From the NCBI RefSeq assembly GCF_021864465.1, contig NZ_JAKKUV010000001.1, positions 124,001-188,000 on the forward strand: a DNA stretch of 64,000 nt, given 5' to 3'. Shown in pieces: positions 8,012 to 18,312 of this stretch (position 1 is the first letter of the stretch; each line of letters begins with the position of its first letter). Position numbers and translations under genes: made by a program. The notes beneath the pieces were generated by a model. It did not search any database. It was given only the letters and a program-made list of their open reading frames with translations, and had not been told where the DNA came from. This stretch comes from Hyphobacterium sp. SN044. Its GTDB lineage: Bacteria; Pseudomonadota; Alphaproteobacteria; Caulobacterales; Maricaulaceae.

Positions 8012-9379
8012 ATGAAGACCGTATTCGCTGCTTCCGCCCTTGCCCTGTTCGCGGGTGCCGCTTTCTCTCAGGACGTGCCGCCGTCCGAGGTGCCCGTGAT
8101 CCGCGACATCGTTGCGGACGTGTCCGCCGACCGGATCGAGGCCGATATCCGCCGGCTCGCCGATTTCGGTACCCGCCACACCCTGTCGGAAACCGAGAGC
8201 GACACGCGCGGCATCGGCGCGGCGCGGCGCTGGATCTTCGAGGAGTTCGAACGCATCTCGGCGGACTGCGGCGGCTGTCTTGAAGTCATGTACATCTCCG
8301 ACACGATTTCCGGCCAGACCCGCATCCCCGAGCCGACCGAGGTCGTGTCCGTCGTCGCGATCCAGCGCGGTACGACGGATCCCGGCCGCTATGTCGCCAT
8401 GTCCGGCGACATCGACAGCCGCGTCACCGACCCGCTCGACGGCACGTCCGACAGCCCCGGTGCCAATGACAACGCCTCGGGCATGGCCGGCGTGATCGAG
8501 GCCGCGCGCGTCCTGTCGCAGCACGAATTCGCGGGTTCGATCATCTATATGGGCCTGTCGGGCGAGGAACAGGGCCTTTTCGGCGGCCAGATCGTCGCAG
8601 CGCACGCGATCGAGAATGACTGGCGCATCAAGGCCGTCCTCAACAACGACATGATCGGCAATATCGCCGGGATCGACGGCGTCATCGACAACTCCACCGC
8701 CCGCGTCTTCTCCGAAGGCACGCGCGCCGTGGAGACGCCGGAGGAAGCGCGCATCCGCCGCTTCACCGGCGGCGAGGTCGACAGCCCGTCGCGCAATCTC
8801 GCCCGCTATATCGACCGCGTCGCGGACGAATACATTCCCAATCTCGATATCATGATGGTCTACCGGCTCGACCGCTTCGGGCGCGGCGGGCATCACCGCC
8901 CGTTCAACGATGCGGGCTTCCCGGGCGTGCGCATCATGGAGACGCACGAACACTATGACCGCCAGCACCAGGACCTCCGCAACGAGGGCGGGCGGCACTA
9001 TGGCGACACGATCGAATACGTCGATTTCGACTATGCCGCGCGCCTCACGGCGCTCAATGCCGCGACGCTCGCCCTGCTGGCCAGCGCGCCGCCCTTCCCG
9101 GCGGACGTGACGATCGAGGGCGCGGTCAGCCCGGACACGACCCTGTCCTGGTCTGCCCCCGACGCGGCCCAGGCGGGCAATCTGGCCGGCTACCGCATCT
9201 ACTGGCGGCTGACCGACGAAAACCAGTGGACGCATTCGCGCTGGGTCGGGAATGTCACCAGCTACACGCTCGAGAATGTCGTCATCGACAACTACTATTT
9301 CGGGGTCGCCTCGGTAGCGGAAAACGGCGCGGAAAGCCCCGTCGTCTTCCCGGGGCCGGCCGGCAGTTTCGGCGGCTAG
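8012..9379 (+). CDS. Secreted M28-family zinc peptidase with C-terminal Fn3-like domain
   Basis: The 455-residue protein has a signal peptide (MKTVFAASALALFAGAAFSQ), an M28 domain (about 60-360) and a C-terminal fibronectin-type-III-like domain (about 365-450; TLSWSAPDAA, GYRIYWRLTDENQWTHS). Family motifs are visible: ANDNASGMAGVIEAA, SGEEQGLFGG, LNNDMIGNI and the final His in HHRPFNDAGFPG. At the place where relatives usually have a zinc-binding GHxDS, this protein reads GDIDS, so one metal ligand seems replaced by Asp. The ATG at 8012 has GGGGAGA six bases upstream. The stop overlaps the convergent antiporter stop (shared CTAG). Confidence 0.85.
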   Translation: MKTVFAASALALFAGAAFSQDVPPSEVPVIRDIVADVSADRIEADIRRLADFGTRHTLSETESDTRGIGAARRWIFEEFERISADCGGCLEVMYISDTISGQTRIPEPTEVVSVVAIQRGTTDPGRYVAMSGDIDSRVTDPLDGTSDSPGANDNASGMAGVIEAARVLSQHEFAGSIIYMGLSGEEQGLFGGQIVAAHAIENDWRIKAVLNNDMIGNIAGIDGVIDNSTARVFSEGTRAVETPEEARIRRFTGGEVDSPSRNLARYIDRVADEYIPNLDIMMVYRLDRFGRGGHHRPFNDAGFPGVRIMETHEHYDRQHQDLRNEGGRHYGDTIEYVDFDYAARLTALNAATLALLASAPPFPADVTIEGAVSPDTTLSWSAPDAAQAGNLAGYRIYWRLTDENQWTHSRWVGNVTSYTLENVVIDNYYFGVASVAENGAESPVVFPGPAGSFGG

Positions 9380-10335
9380 AGCGACCCGAACGCCAGCCAG
9401 CCCGTATAGGCGGCGTAGAGGAGGAGGAGGGTAAGGCCCTCCATCCGCCCGATGCGCCGCCCGGTCGCTGCGACAAGAACAAGCAGGGCCGCGGCGCCGA
9501 GCATGATCCAGACGTCCGAGCCGAGAATGCTCGCCGGAACCTCGATCGGGCGGATGATCGCGGTCGCGCCGAGAATGCCGAGCGCGTTGAAGATGTTCGA
9601 CCCGATCACATTGCCAAGTGCGATATCGCCTTGGCGTTTCATCGCGGCGGCCACCGAGGCTGCGAGCTCGGGCAGGGACGTGCCCACGGCAACCACGGTC
9701 AGACCAATCACCGCGTCGGAGATGCCGAACCCTTCCGCAATCGAGATCGCGCCATCGACGAGGAGTTTTGCCCCGATCACGACGCCGGCAATACCGCCCG
9801 CCAGGAGAAGCAGCGAGACCAGCAACCCGCCCTTCGGCGGGCTCACGCTCTCCGCCTCGGCGGAGTGCAACGCGGCGGCACCATTCTTGGAGCGCCGGTC
9901 GAGCCAGTAGCTGAGCCCGATATAGGCAATCAGCCCCGCGAAAAGCAGGCCCCCGGACGTCCGCCCGACCGGCGTCAGAAAGAGGGCGGCGGCCAGCGCG
10001 ATCTGCGACAGGACGAGGAAGCTTCCATCGCGCGACAGTACGCCCTTTGCGACGACGATAGGCGAGAGCAGGGCGGCCGCGCCAAGAATGAGGAGGATGT
10101 TTGCGATGTTCGATCCGACGACATTGCCGACGGCGATGCCAGGGGAGCCGGACAGGGCGGCCTGAACGCTGGTGGTCAGCTCCGGCATGGATGTGCCGAA
10201 GCCGACGAGGACGAGTCCGATCAGGAGCGGAGACACGCCCAACCTCGACGCGGTTCCCACCGCGCCACGTACCAGCACGTCACCGCCAATGGCGAGCAGA
10301 ACCAGCCCGCCGGCGATCAGAAGAAATTCGCTCAC
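9376..10335 (-). CDS. Cation/Ca2+ exchanger family antiporter (YrbG-like)
   Basis: The 319-residue inner-membrane protein has the internal duplication of the CaCA superfamily: two alpha repeats, VLVGFGTSMPELTTSVQAAL with GNVVGSNIANI in the first half and VVAVGTSLPELAASVAAAM with GNVIGSNIFNALGI in the second, each within a bundle of about five membrane helices. These Glu and Asn residues form the ion-binding site. Members exchange Na+ (or K+, H+) for Ca2+. The start is GTG at 10335 and overlaps the stop of the AI-2E-type permease gene by 4 bp (GTGA), so the two form an operon. Confidence 0.93.
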   Translation of the reverse strand: MSEFLLIAGGLVLLAIGGDVLVRGAVGTASRLGVSPLLIGLVLVGFGTSMPELTTSVQAALSGSPGIAVGNVVGSNIANILLILGAAALLSPIVVAKGVLSRDGSFLVLSQIALAAALFLTPVGRTSGGLLFAGLIAYIGLSYWLDRRSKNGAAALHSAEAESVSPPKGGLLVSLLLLAGGIAGVVIGAKLLVDGAISIAEGFGISDAVIGLTVVAVGTSLPELAASVAAAMKRQGDIALGNVIGSNIFNALGILGATAIIRPIEVPASILGSDVWIMLGAAALLVLVAATGRRIGRMEGLTLLLLYAAYTGWLAFGSL

Positions 10336-11399
10336 GCCGTTTTACCCTTGTCCGATTTCTGGTTGTCGCCCCGGTAGAGGCTCGACTGCTTGTAGTGGCG
10401 AAGCCCGTGCTTCGCGAAAACGCTGATCGCGGCGGTCGCCGGAAGGGCCAGAAGAGCGCCGAGGAAGCCGAACAGCGAGCCGCCGATCAGAAGGCCGGCC
10501 ATGATCCACAAGGGATGCAGCTTCAGCTGGTCGCCGACGAGCCGCGGAGCGAGGAAAACCGTCTCGATCACCTGCGAACTGCCGAAGATGGCAACCACGC
10601 CCAGGATCGGCCAGATCGAGTCGAACTGATTGATCGCAACGAGCAGCGCCAGCACGAAGAAGATCAGATTGCCGATCACCGGGATGATCGAAGACAGCCC
10701 GGTCAACACGCCGATCGCAATCGAGTAGTTCAGGCCGAGCAGGAACAGGCCCGCGGCGTGGTAGATCATCTGCGACAGGATGACGAGGCTCTGCCCGCGC
10801 ACCCACCGCGCCAGCTGAAGATTTGTATCCTTGGCAATGTGCCGGACTTCCTGCGCATAAGGGCGCGGCGGCAATTCGGAGAGCGTCTTCGTGACTTCCG
10901 GCCAGTCCTTCAGGAAGAAGAACAGGGCCACCGGCGTCAGCAGCACGAGAAGCGCGCCCGACAGGACGCTGCCGATCGACCCGGCGGCCTGCACGCCGAG
11001 CGAGCGGAGCGGTCCGCCCTCGGCGGCAAGCGACTGGGCGGAGAATTCAGGCAGGACGATCCCCGTGCCTTCCAGCATGCGCCCCGCAATGGCTGCGACA
11101 TTGTCGATCAGGGTGGGCAGCCGGTTGAACAACTCGCCGCCCTCGATCAGCAGAATGGGAGTGATCGCAACCAGCGGCGCGAAGATCACGATCAGCGCCA
11201 GTAATGTCGAGATCAGCGCAGCCGCCCACCGCGGCACGCTGCGCTGACACATCCATTTCGTCGTCGGCTCGAGGATCACGGCCAGGAGTGCCGCGATCAG
11301 AAAGGGCAGCACGACCGCGCCGGCCGCGTTCAGCAGCCAGACGAGGAAGATCACGCCGAGCACGGCGAGGAAGAAGCGGAGATCGAGGGTAAGGCGCAT
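10332..11399 (-). CDS. AI-2E family transporter (PerM-like)
   Basis: The 355-residue membrane protein has two or three N-terminal membrane segments (LDLRFFLAVLGVIFLVWLLN), a soluble stretch of about 100 residues, and then the family's C-terminal membrane block (VILSQMIYHAAGLFLLGL, GVLTGLSSIIPVIGNLI, GGSLFGFLGALLALPATA). The IIPVIG and PxLVGDQLKLHPLWI motifs are typical. Members have been described as exporters of small molecules or as Na+/H+ antiporters; the name AI-2E rests on few members. The ATG at 11399 starts the first helix; the frame is open far upstream but those residues are Arg-rich and not family-like. Confidence 0.9.
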   Translation of the reverse strand: MRLTLDLRFFLAVLGVIFLVWLLNAAGAVVLPFLIAALLAVILEPTTKWMCQRSVPRWAAALISTLLALIVIFAPLVAITPILLIEGGELFNRLPTLIDNVAAIAGRMLEGTGIVLPEFSAQSLAAEGGPLRSLGVQAAGSIGSVLSGALLVLLTPVALFFFLKDWPEVTKTLSELPPRPYAQEVRHIAKDTNLQLARWVRGQSLVILSQMIYHAAGLFLLGLNYSIAIGVLTGLSSIIPVIGNLIFFVLALLVAINQFDSIWPILGVVAIFGSSQVIETVFLAPRLVGDQLKLHPLWIMAGLLIGGSLFGFLGALLALPATAAISVFAKHGLRHYKQSSLYRGDNQKSDKGKTA

Positions 11400-11488
11400 C
11401 GATTCTCGCCGGGAAAAGCTGGGGTGTGACCATTGCATTTCTCCCTGATTACGCCAAATGGGACGCCGCAGTTCCGGAGTCCCTCTTG

Positions 11489-11965
11489 ATGAACACCCAC
11501 GAAAAGGCATCGCGCTACGAAGAGGTCCGCAAGGAGATCGCTTCGGTAATCGCCGGCGAGACCAGCCGGACCGCCCGCTATGCGACGGCGTCCTGCCTGC
11601 TGGCGCAGGCGTTTGGCCCGCGCTTCTTCTGGACCGGTTTCTACGAGGTCGATCCGGGCAAGCCCGGCGAGCTTGTTGTTGGCCCTTATCAGGGTACGCT
11701 CGGCTGCCTGCGCATTCCTTTCGGCAAGGGCGTCTGCGGCGCTGCGGCGGCGTCCGGGGAGACCCAGCTGGTCGAGGACGTGCATGCCTTTCCCGGTCAT
11801 ATCGCCTGCGACAGCCGCTCGAATTCGGAGATCGTCGTGCCTGTATTCGATGCCGACGGTCAGCTGGCGGCTGTCCTCGACGTCGACTCGACTGAATATG
11901 CCGCCTTCGACGAAACCGACCGCGCGGGACTGGAAGCGATTTGCGCCGAGCTTCTGAAGAACTGA
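11489..11965 (+). CDS. msrC: Free methionine-(R)-sulfoxide reductase (GAF domain)
   Basis: The enzyme reduces free L-methionine-(R)-sulfoxide and so repairs oxidised methionine. The 158-residue protein is a single GAF domain with the family's cysteines: GPYQGTLGCLRIPFGKGVCG and HIACDSRSNSEIVVP. These supply the catalytic and resolving residues. The start at 11489 (ATG with GGAG nine bases upstream) gives the usual N terminus (KASRYEEVRKEIASVIAGE); a GTG 21 codons upstream is possible. The 3' end overlaps the next gene by 25 bp. Confidence 0.93.
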   Translation: MNTHEKASRYEEVRKEIASVIAGETSRTARYATASCLLAQAFGPRFFWTGFYEVDPGKPGELVVGPYQGTLGCLRIPFGKGVCGAAAASGETQLVEDVHAFPGHIACDSRSNSEIVVPVFDADGQLAAVLDVDSTEYAAFDETDRAGLEAICAELLKN

Positions 11966-12678
11966 AGACGCTGAAGATCGGCGGGCAACCGGTCGAGTAC
12001 CGGCTCGTCCGCTCACCGCGCCGCCGCACGCTCGCCCTGTCGATCGACGAAACCGGACTGCGCGTACTCGCTCCGGTTTCGGCGCGGGCGGGCTGGATCG
12101 ACCGCGTGCTCGACGAAAAGTCCGACTGGATCGCGGTAAAGCTCGCCAAGTGGTCGGCGCGCCCGGTCCGGGAATTCGATTTCCGGAACGGCGGAACGCT
12201 CCCCTTCCTCGGGCAGGACCTGACCGTGACGGTCGCGCCGCTTCAGCGCGGCGTGCGGACCCGCGTGACGCTGGACGATCGCCAGTTGATTGTGGGGGTC
12301 GATCCCGAGGCGCACGGCGTCATCCGGGAGAATGCTGTGCGCAGCGGCTTGAAGCGCTTCTACAAGACGGAGGCCGAACGGCACTTTACGCCTCTGGTTG
12401 CGTACCACGCCGAAGCGCTGGGTCGCCCCACCCCGAAAATCGTCGTGCGCGACCAGAAACGCCGCTGGGGCAGTTGCGATACCAAGGGCGTGATCCGCCT
12501 CAGCTGGCGGCTGGCCGCCGCGCCGCCCGACCTCATCGACTATGTCTGCGCACACGAAGTCGCGCACCTGGTCGAGATGAACCACTCCCCGGCTTTCTGG
12601 GCCGTGGTCGAGGGGCTCATGCCGGACTGGAAGAACCGGCGGAAGGGGATGAAGTCCGTCCCTTCCCTTCCGCTCTGA
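11941..12678 (+). CDS. YgjP-like zinc metallopeptidase-like protein (DUF45, SprT-like)
   Basis: The 245-residue cytosolic protein has the DUF45 pattern: an N-terminal beta-rich part (YRLVRSPRRRTLALSIDE, GLRVLAPVSA), the conserved RDQKRRWGSCDTKGVIRLSWR, and a zinc motif HEVAHLVEMNHSPAFW that includes HExxH plus a third histidine. Members resemble SprT/WLM proteases and M48-type peptidases, but their substrates are unknown. The start is a TTG at 11941 inside the end of msrC, with GGAAG five bases before; no in-frame ATG is close. It ends four bases before the stop of the convergent S9 peptidase gene. Confidence 0.87.
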   Translation: MRRASEELKTLKIGGQPVEYRLVRSPRRRTLALSIDETGLRVLAPVSARAGWIDRVLDEKSDWIAVKLAKWSARPVREFDFRNGGTLPFLGQDLTVTVAPLQRGVRTRVTLDDRQLIVGVDPEAHGVIRENAVRSGLKRFYKTEAERHFTPLVAYHAEALGRPTPKIVVRDQKRRWGSCDTKGVIRLSWRLAAAPPDLIDYVCAHEVAHLVEMNHSPAFWAVVEGLMPDWKNRRKGMKSVPSLPL

Positions 12679-12681
12679 CTC

Positions 12682-14892
12682 TTACTCCTCGGCGAGCATC
12701 CGGTCGAAATAATCCAGGATCAGCTGTGTTCGGTGCGTCTGGCGTTCCGGTGTGCGGATTCCGTGGCGCTGGCCGGGATAGGTCATCAGCTCGAATTGCA
12801 GGCTCCGCGACTGCAGCGCATCGATCATCCGCGTCGTATTCGCGAAGATGACGTTGTCGTCGGCCATCCCGTGAATGATCAGCAGCGGCGTCTCGTAATT
12901 GTCGATATGGGCAAAGGCCGAGCCCTGCTCATAGCCGTCCGGATTGTCCTCCGGCGTGCCCATGTAGCGCTCGGTGTAATGGGTGTCGTAGAGCGACCAG
13001 TCGGTCACCGGCGCACCGGCCACGCCTGCCGCGAACCGCCCCGGCGCCTGCAGCGTCGTCATCAGCGTCATGTAGCCGCCATAGGACCAGCCCCAGATCC
13101 CGACCCGATCGGCGTCGACGAAATCGAGTGACTGCAGATAGTCGAGCCCGGCCAGCTGGTCGCGCACTTCGACCTGACCCATCGCGCGGTGGAGCGGCGT
13201 CTCGAAGGCATGGCCGCGATTCCAGGAGCCGCGATTGTCGAGGATGAAATAGACATAGCCGGCCTGGGCGAAGATCTGCGGCGTCCCGCCCGCCCAATTG
13301 CGGCGAACCTGTTGGACGTGCGGACCGCCATAGACATAGACGATCGCCGGATAGGTCTCGTCCGGATCGAAGCCGGCGGGCAGATACATCATCCAGTGCA
13401 GGTCCGTGCCGTCCTCCGCTTCGATCGTGCCGAACTCGGGCGCAATGTGATCGTCAAAATAGGGGAAGTAGGGATGCCCCTCGGCGAGCGCATTCTCCTC
13501 CAGCCAGCGGATGCGTTCGCCCGACATGTCGTAGAGCGCGGTCTGCGTCGGCGTGACCGGATCGGAATAACTGCCGATGAAGGCGGAGCCGCCTGAATTC
13601 ACGGTCGCCGACCACCAGCCTTCGCCCGATGTGATCTGCGTGGGCTCGCCGCCCGACAGCGGCACGGAATAAAGATGACGCTGGGTCGGGTCCTCGGTCC
13701 AGCCTTCGAACAAGACCGTACCGGCTTCGAGATCGACCCCGGCAATCTGCTCCACCACCCAGTCGCCCGACGTGACCTGTGCGATCAGTTCGCCGTCATG
13801 GCTGAATTGATAGATGTGCCGGAAGCCCGACCGCTCCGAGGTCCAGATCATGTTGCCGTCATCCAGCGGCCGGAGGTCGTTGTTGAGGTTGATCCAGGCG
13901 TCGTCCGTCTCGGTCAGGAGCGTCCGCGTTTCGCCTGTCGCCGGATCGGCGGCGAGAAGGTCGAGCACGGTCTGCTGCCGGTTCTGCCGCTGGACGAGGG
14001 CTTCGGAGCTGTCGCGCCGCCAGTTGACGCGCGCGAGATAGATGTCGGTGTTTTCGCCGAGGTCGATCTCGGTGGTCTCGCCGCTGTCGAGCGCGATCGT
14101 GTGCAGCGTCACGAGCGCATTCGCATCGCCGGCGCGCGGATAGCGCTGTTCGACGACGGTCGCGCCCTCCGCCCCGATTTCCAGACGGGGGATGATTTCC
14201 ACCGGCGTCTCGTCGACGCGCGCTGCGGCAATGTATTGCTCGTCCGGCGACCACCAGTATCCGGTGTCGCGGTCCATTTCCTCCTGGGCGACGAATTCGG
14301 CCATGCCCCACGAGATGACGCCGCCGCCCTCGGTGGTCAGCGCGCGTTCCTCGCCGCTGGCGAGGTCGATCACGTAGAGATTCTGGTCGCGGATGAAGGA
14401 AACGAAATTCCCGTTCGGCGAGATCCGGGCATCGGTCTCGAACGCCTCCGTCTCGGTCAGGCGGCGCGCCTCGCCCGATTCCACATCGACGTAGAAAATA
14501 TCGCCGCCGAGCGGGACGAGGATGGCGTCTCCGGTGGTGTCCCAGTCGTATTCGACGATGCCCGACGCGCTGATCCGCTGGCGTTCGCGGCGCTGGCGCT
14601 CGGCTTCGGAAAGCTCGACCTCCTCGGGAACCAGCACATCGCTGTCGACCAGCAGATAGGGATCGCCGCCCGCGACATCGATGGCCCACAGATCGAGGAC
14701 ATTGGCGTCCTCCTCCTTGGCGCGCAGGAAGGTGATGCGCTCGCCGTCGGGTGAAAACCGCAGCGCGCGCGGCGCCGGGCCGTTAAGGCTGGGGCTGCCA
14801 TAGAGCCGCTCGATCGTCAGCTGTTCCGCCTCCTGCGCAAGCGCGGACGGGGCGAAAAGAAAGGGCAGGGCGATCAGGGCAGCGCGGCGCAT
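12682..14892 (-). CDS. Secreted S9 family prolyl peptidase (dipeptidyl peptidase IV type)
   Basis: The 736-residue protein has a signal peptide (MRRAALIALPFLFAPSALAQ), an N-terminal beta-propeller (about 40-480) and a C-terminal alpha/beta hydrolase. The catalytic triad is visible: Ser in GWSYGGYMT, Asp in GMADDNVIF and His in PGQRHGI near the end. A double-Glu stretch in the propeller (GMAEFVAQEEMDRDTGYWWS) matches the DPP4 substrate N-terminus clamp. It should remove X-Pro dipeptides from peptides in the periplasm. The ATG at 14892 has GGAG six bases upstream; the ATG two codons earlier is too close to that site. Confidence 0.93.
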   Translation of the reverse strand: MRRAALIALPFLFAPSALAQEAEQLTIERLYGSPSLNGPAPRALRFSPDGERITFLRAKEEDANVLDLWAIDVAGGDPYLLVDSDVLVPEEVELSEAERQRRERQRISASGIVEYDWDTTGDAILVPLGGDIFYVDVESGEARRLTETEAFETDARISPNGNFVSFIRDQNLYVIDLASGEERALTTEGGGVISWGMAEFVAQEEMDRDTGYWWSPDEQYIAAARVDETPVEIIPRLEIGAEGATVVEQRYPRAGDANALVTLHTIALDSGETTEIDLGENTDIYLARVNWRRDSSEALVQRQNRQQTVLDLLAADPATGETRTLLTETDDAWINLNNDLRPLDDGNMIWTSERSGFRHIYQFSHDGELIAQVTSGDWVVEQIAGVDLEAGTVLFEGWTEDPTQRHLYSVPLSGGEPTQITSGEGWWSATVNSGGSAFIGSYSDPVTPTQTALYDMSGERIRWLEENALAEGHPYFPYFDDHIAPEFGTIEAEDGTDLHWMMYLPAGFDPDETYPAIVYVYGGPHVQQVRRNWAGGTPQIFAQAGYVYFILDNRGSWNRGHAFETPLHRAMGQVEVRDQLAGLDYLQSLDFVDADRVGIWGWSYGGYMTLMTTLQAPGRFAAGVAGAPVTDWSLYDTHYTERYMGTPEDNPDGYEQGSAFAHIDNYETPLLIIHGMADDNVIFANTTRMIDALQSRSLQFELMTYPGQRHGIRTPERQTHRTQLILDYFDRMLAEE

Positions 14893-15012
14893 CGGCATCT
14901 CCGTTTGGCAATTCGGGACGCAAGCTAGGACTCCCGGCGTTGCCAGCCAAGGGCGCACTCCGCTATAGCGCGCGGCAAAGGAATTTCCCGCTGATTTGAA
15001 GGACGCCGCCCC

Positions 15013-16680
<1,668 letters not shown>

Positions 16681-16684
16681 ACCG

Positions 16685-17353
16685 GTGGCCCGGACCGGCA
16701 TCGAACGCGCGCGCCTCGCCAGCTACCGGCGGGGCCGCGCGATCGCGGCGGTCCTCGTCCTGGCTTCACTCCTTCTGACTGGCGTGATCGGCGCACTGGC
16801 CCTGGCGAACCCGGATGCGGTGTTCCGCAGCCCGGTCATCGTTTTCGTCTTCCCCGCGCTCATCTGGATCACGCTCAATCCGCGTGCCCACCGTCAATGG
16901 TGGGCGGCCCGCCGCGATACGCAGGAGGACGGGGTCGATACGATCACCGGACCAGCGCGGCTGCGCCAGCAGGACCGTCCGGGAATCTTCGCCGGGCCGC
17001 GCGACCGCCTCCTAGTCGGTGACCGAGTCTTCGAGATCGACTCCGCCTTCGCCGACTCCCTCGTGCCCGGCCAGACCGTGACCGTGCGCTTTGCCCCGCA
17101 TTCCGGTGCGCTCCTGTCGATCGTCCAGGATGCCGATGCGGCCGGCGCGCAGTCCGCTATCGTGGCTGCAGATCTGACCCGTCGCGAGCAGGAGCTCCTC
17201 GCCCTGATCGCGGAAGGACTGACCGACAAGGAAATCGCCCGGCGGCTGAACCTCTCGCCGTCGACCGTGCGAACCTACAACAGTGCGCTCTACCAGAAGC
17301 TTGGCGTGACCAGCCGCACACAGGCGATCCGCATGGCGAAATCCGGCAGCTGA
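16685..17353 (+). CDS. Membrane-anchored protein with C-terminal LuxR-type DNA-binding domain
   Basis: The 222-residue protein has a GTG start at 16685. Two hydrophobic segments (about 19-41 and 47-64) would anchor it in the inner membrane. A middle part (about 75-155) is beta-rich (DRLLVGDRVFEIDSAF, GQTVTVRFAPHSGALLS). The C terminus (about 160-218) is a LuxR/GerE helix-turn-helix: LTRREQELLALIAEGLTDKE, LSPSTVRTYNSAL. This architecture suggests a membrane-tethered transcription factor. There is no receiver or autoinducer domain. The next gene on the strand is an intramembrane CPBP protease about 90 bp away, which suggests possible release by cleavage, but that is inference. Confidence 0.75.
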   Translation: MARTGIERARLASYRRGRAIAAVLVLASLLLTGVIGALALANPDAVFRSPVIVFVFPALIWITLNPRAHRQWWAARRDTQEDGVDTITGPARLRQQDRPGIFAGPRDRLLVGDRVFEIDSAFADSLVPGQTVTVRFAPHSGALLSIVQDADAAGAQSAIVAADLTRREQELLALIAEGLTDKEIARRLNLSPSTVRTYNSALYQKLGVTSRTQAIRMAKSGS

Positions 17354-17441
17354 CACCTGTCGACTGACACATCGTCAACATCTGTCGATGGCCGGGCCGC
17401 CCATCGCCCGCCAGCGTCCTTCCATCGAAACGGAGGGATAC

Positions 17442-18209
17442 ATGACCGCAACCGCCACCAAACCCGCCCGCCTCTGGAGCTTCCGCGACGGCATCGTCGT
17501 GCTCGCCGCGGCGATGCTCGCCTACACGCTGATGAGTTGGGGCCACATGGCCATCGTCGCCCGCACGGTCGGAATGGAAGCCTATCTCGGGGCGGGCGAC
17601 CGCCTGCCGGCCTCCATCCTCGTCATCAGCCAGGCGTCCAAGGCCGCCGCACTGCTCGGCGCGCTCTGGCTGTTGGGACTTCTCCCCAAACGCCTCGACT
17701 GGTCGGCGGTGGGGCTGAAGCCGGTCAAGCGCGGCTGGCTGATCCTGGGCGGCGTCGCGGGGCTGGGCTTCGTCGTGTCTGGCCTGCTTCTGGTGAAGGC
17801 GATGATCGCGCTCGTGCCCGATTGGGCAGGGATGACCCGCTCGCCCTTCGCCTTCGGTGAGGCAAACGGCTGGGCCATGTCCGTCGCCTTCCTCGCACTC
17901 ACCTTCGCCATCACGCCCTTCGCGGAGGAGGTCTTCTTCCGCGGCTTTCTCTACAAGTGGATGAAGGGCCACCGGCCGGTCTGGCTCGCCGCGCTCGTTT
18001 CCTCGGCGATCTTCGGCGCGTCGCACATCATTCCCCCGCAGGCGATCAACGCCTTCGTGCTGTCACTGGTCCTCATCTGGATCTACGAGAAATCCGGCTC
18101 GATCTGGCCCGCAGTCCTCGCCCATGCGATCAACAACATCGCCGGAACCCTGCTCTCGGCCCTCGCCGCGCAGGGGTATCTGCCCGCCTTACTCACCGCG
18201 CCGGGGTAA
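17442..18209 (+). CDS. CPBP family intramembrane metalloprotease
   Basis: The 255-residue protein has about seven or eight membrane segments and the CPBP (Abi, CAAX protease / bacteriocin-processing) motifs: EEVFFRGFLYKW, then FGASHI and a late HAINNIAG. These Glu and His residues form the active site of Rce1-like proteases. Bacterial members cleave membrane-bound substrates or give immunity to bacteriocins. The ATG at 17442 is preceded by GGAGGG; a longer frame from 17388 has no such site. The neighbouring membrane-tethered LuxR protein is a possible substrate or regulator. Confidence 0.88.
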   Translation: MTATATKPARLWSFRDGIVVLAAAMLAYTLMSWGHMAIVARTVGMEAYLGAGDRLPASILVISQASKAAALLGALWLLGLLPKRLDWSAVGLKPVKRGWLILGGVAGLGFVVSGLLLVKAMIALVPDWAGMTRSPFAFGEANGWAMSVAFLALTFAITPFAEEVFFRGFLYKWMKGHRPVWLAALVSSAIFGASHIIPPQAINAFVLSLVLIWIYEKSGSIWPAVLAHAINNIAGTLLSALAAQGYLPALLTAPG

Positions 18210-18252
18210 TGCGAAGGGACCTGATTTTTCCGCACCTGCGAAGGATTACACG

Positions 18253-18280
18253 TTGAATCGTCTCGCAATTACGATATAAA
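18253..18280 (+). promoter_or_regulatory. Sigma-70-type promoter of the methionine-cycle operon
   Basis: TTGAAT at 18253-18258 and TATAAA at 18275-18280 are spaced by 16 bp and sit 33 bp before the regulator's start codon. The -10 box lies inside the 18-bp palindrome, so binding there would block transcription. Confidence 0.6.
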
Positions 18281-18292
18281 GATATCTTTATA
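18275..18292. promoter_or_regulatory. Perfect 18-bp palindromic operator, probably for the ArsR-type regulator
   Basis: TATAAAGATATCTTTATA is its own reverse complement. It is an A/T-only island (apart from the central G and C) in very GC-rich DNA and starts 38 bp before the ATG of the ArsR-type gene. ArsR dimers bind such palindromes, and the SahR group of ArsR regulators controls methionine-cycle genes in Proteobacteria. Binding here is inferred, not shown. Confidence 0.7.
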
Positions 18293-18312
18293 GGTTTTGC
18301 GACACGAGACGC

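Noticed and set aside
11400..12149. 250-codon N-terminal extension of the AI-2E family permease
   Set aside because: It overlaps msrC and the YgjP-like gene on the other strand and is Arg/Ser-rich without membrane segments.
13675..14754. 359-codon plus-strand frame inside the S9 peptidase gene
   Set aside because: It is antisense to a clear S9 peptidase with an intact triad and shows no family motifs.
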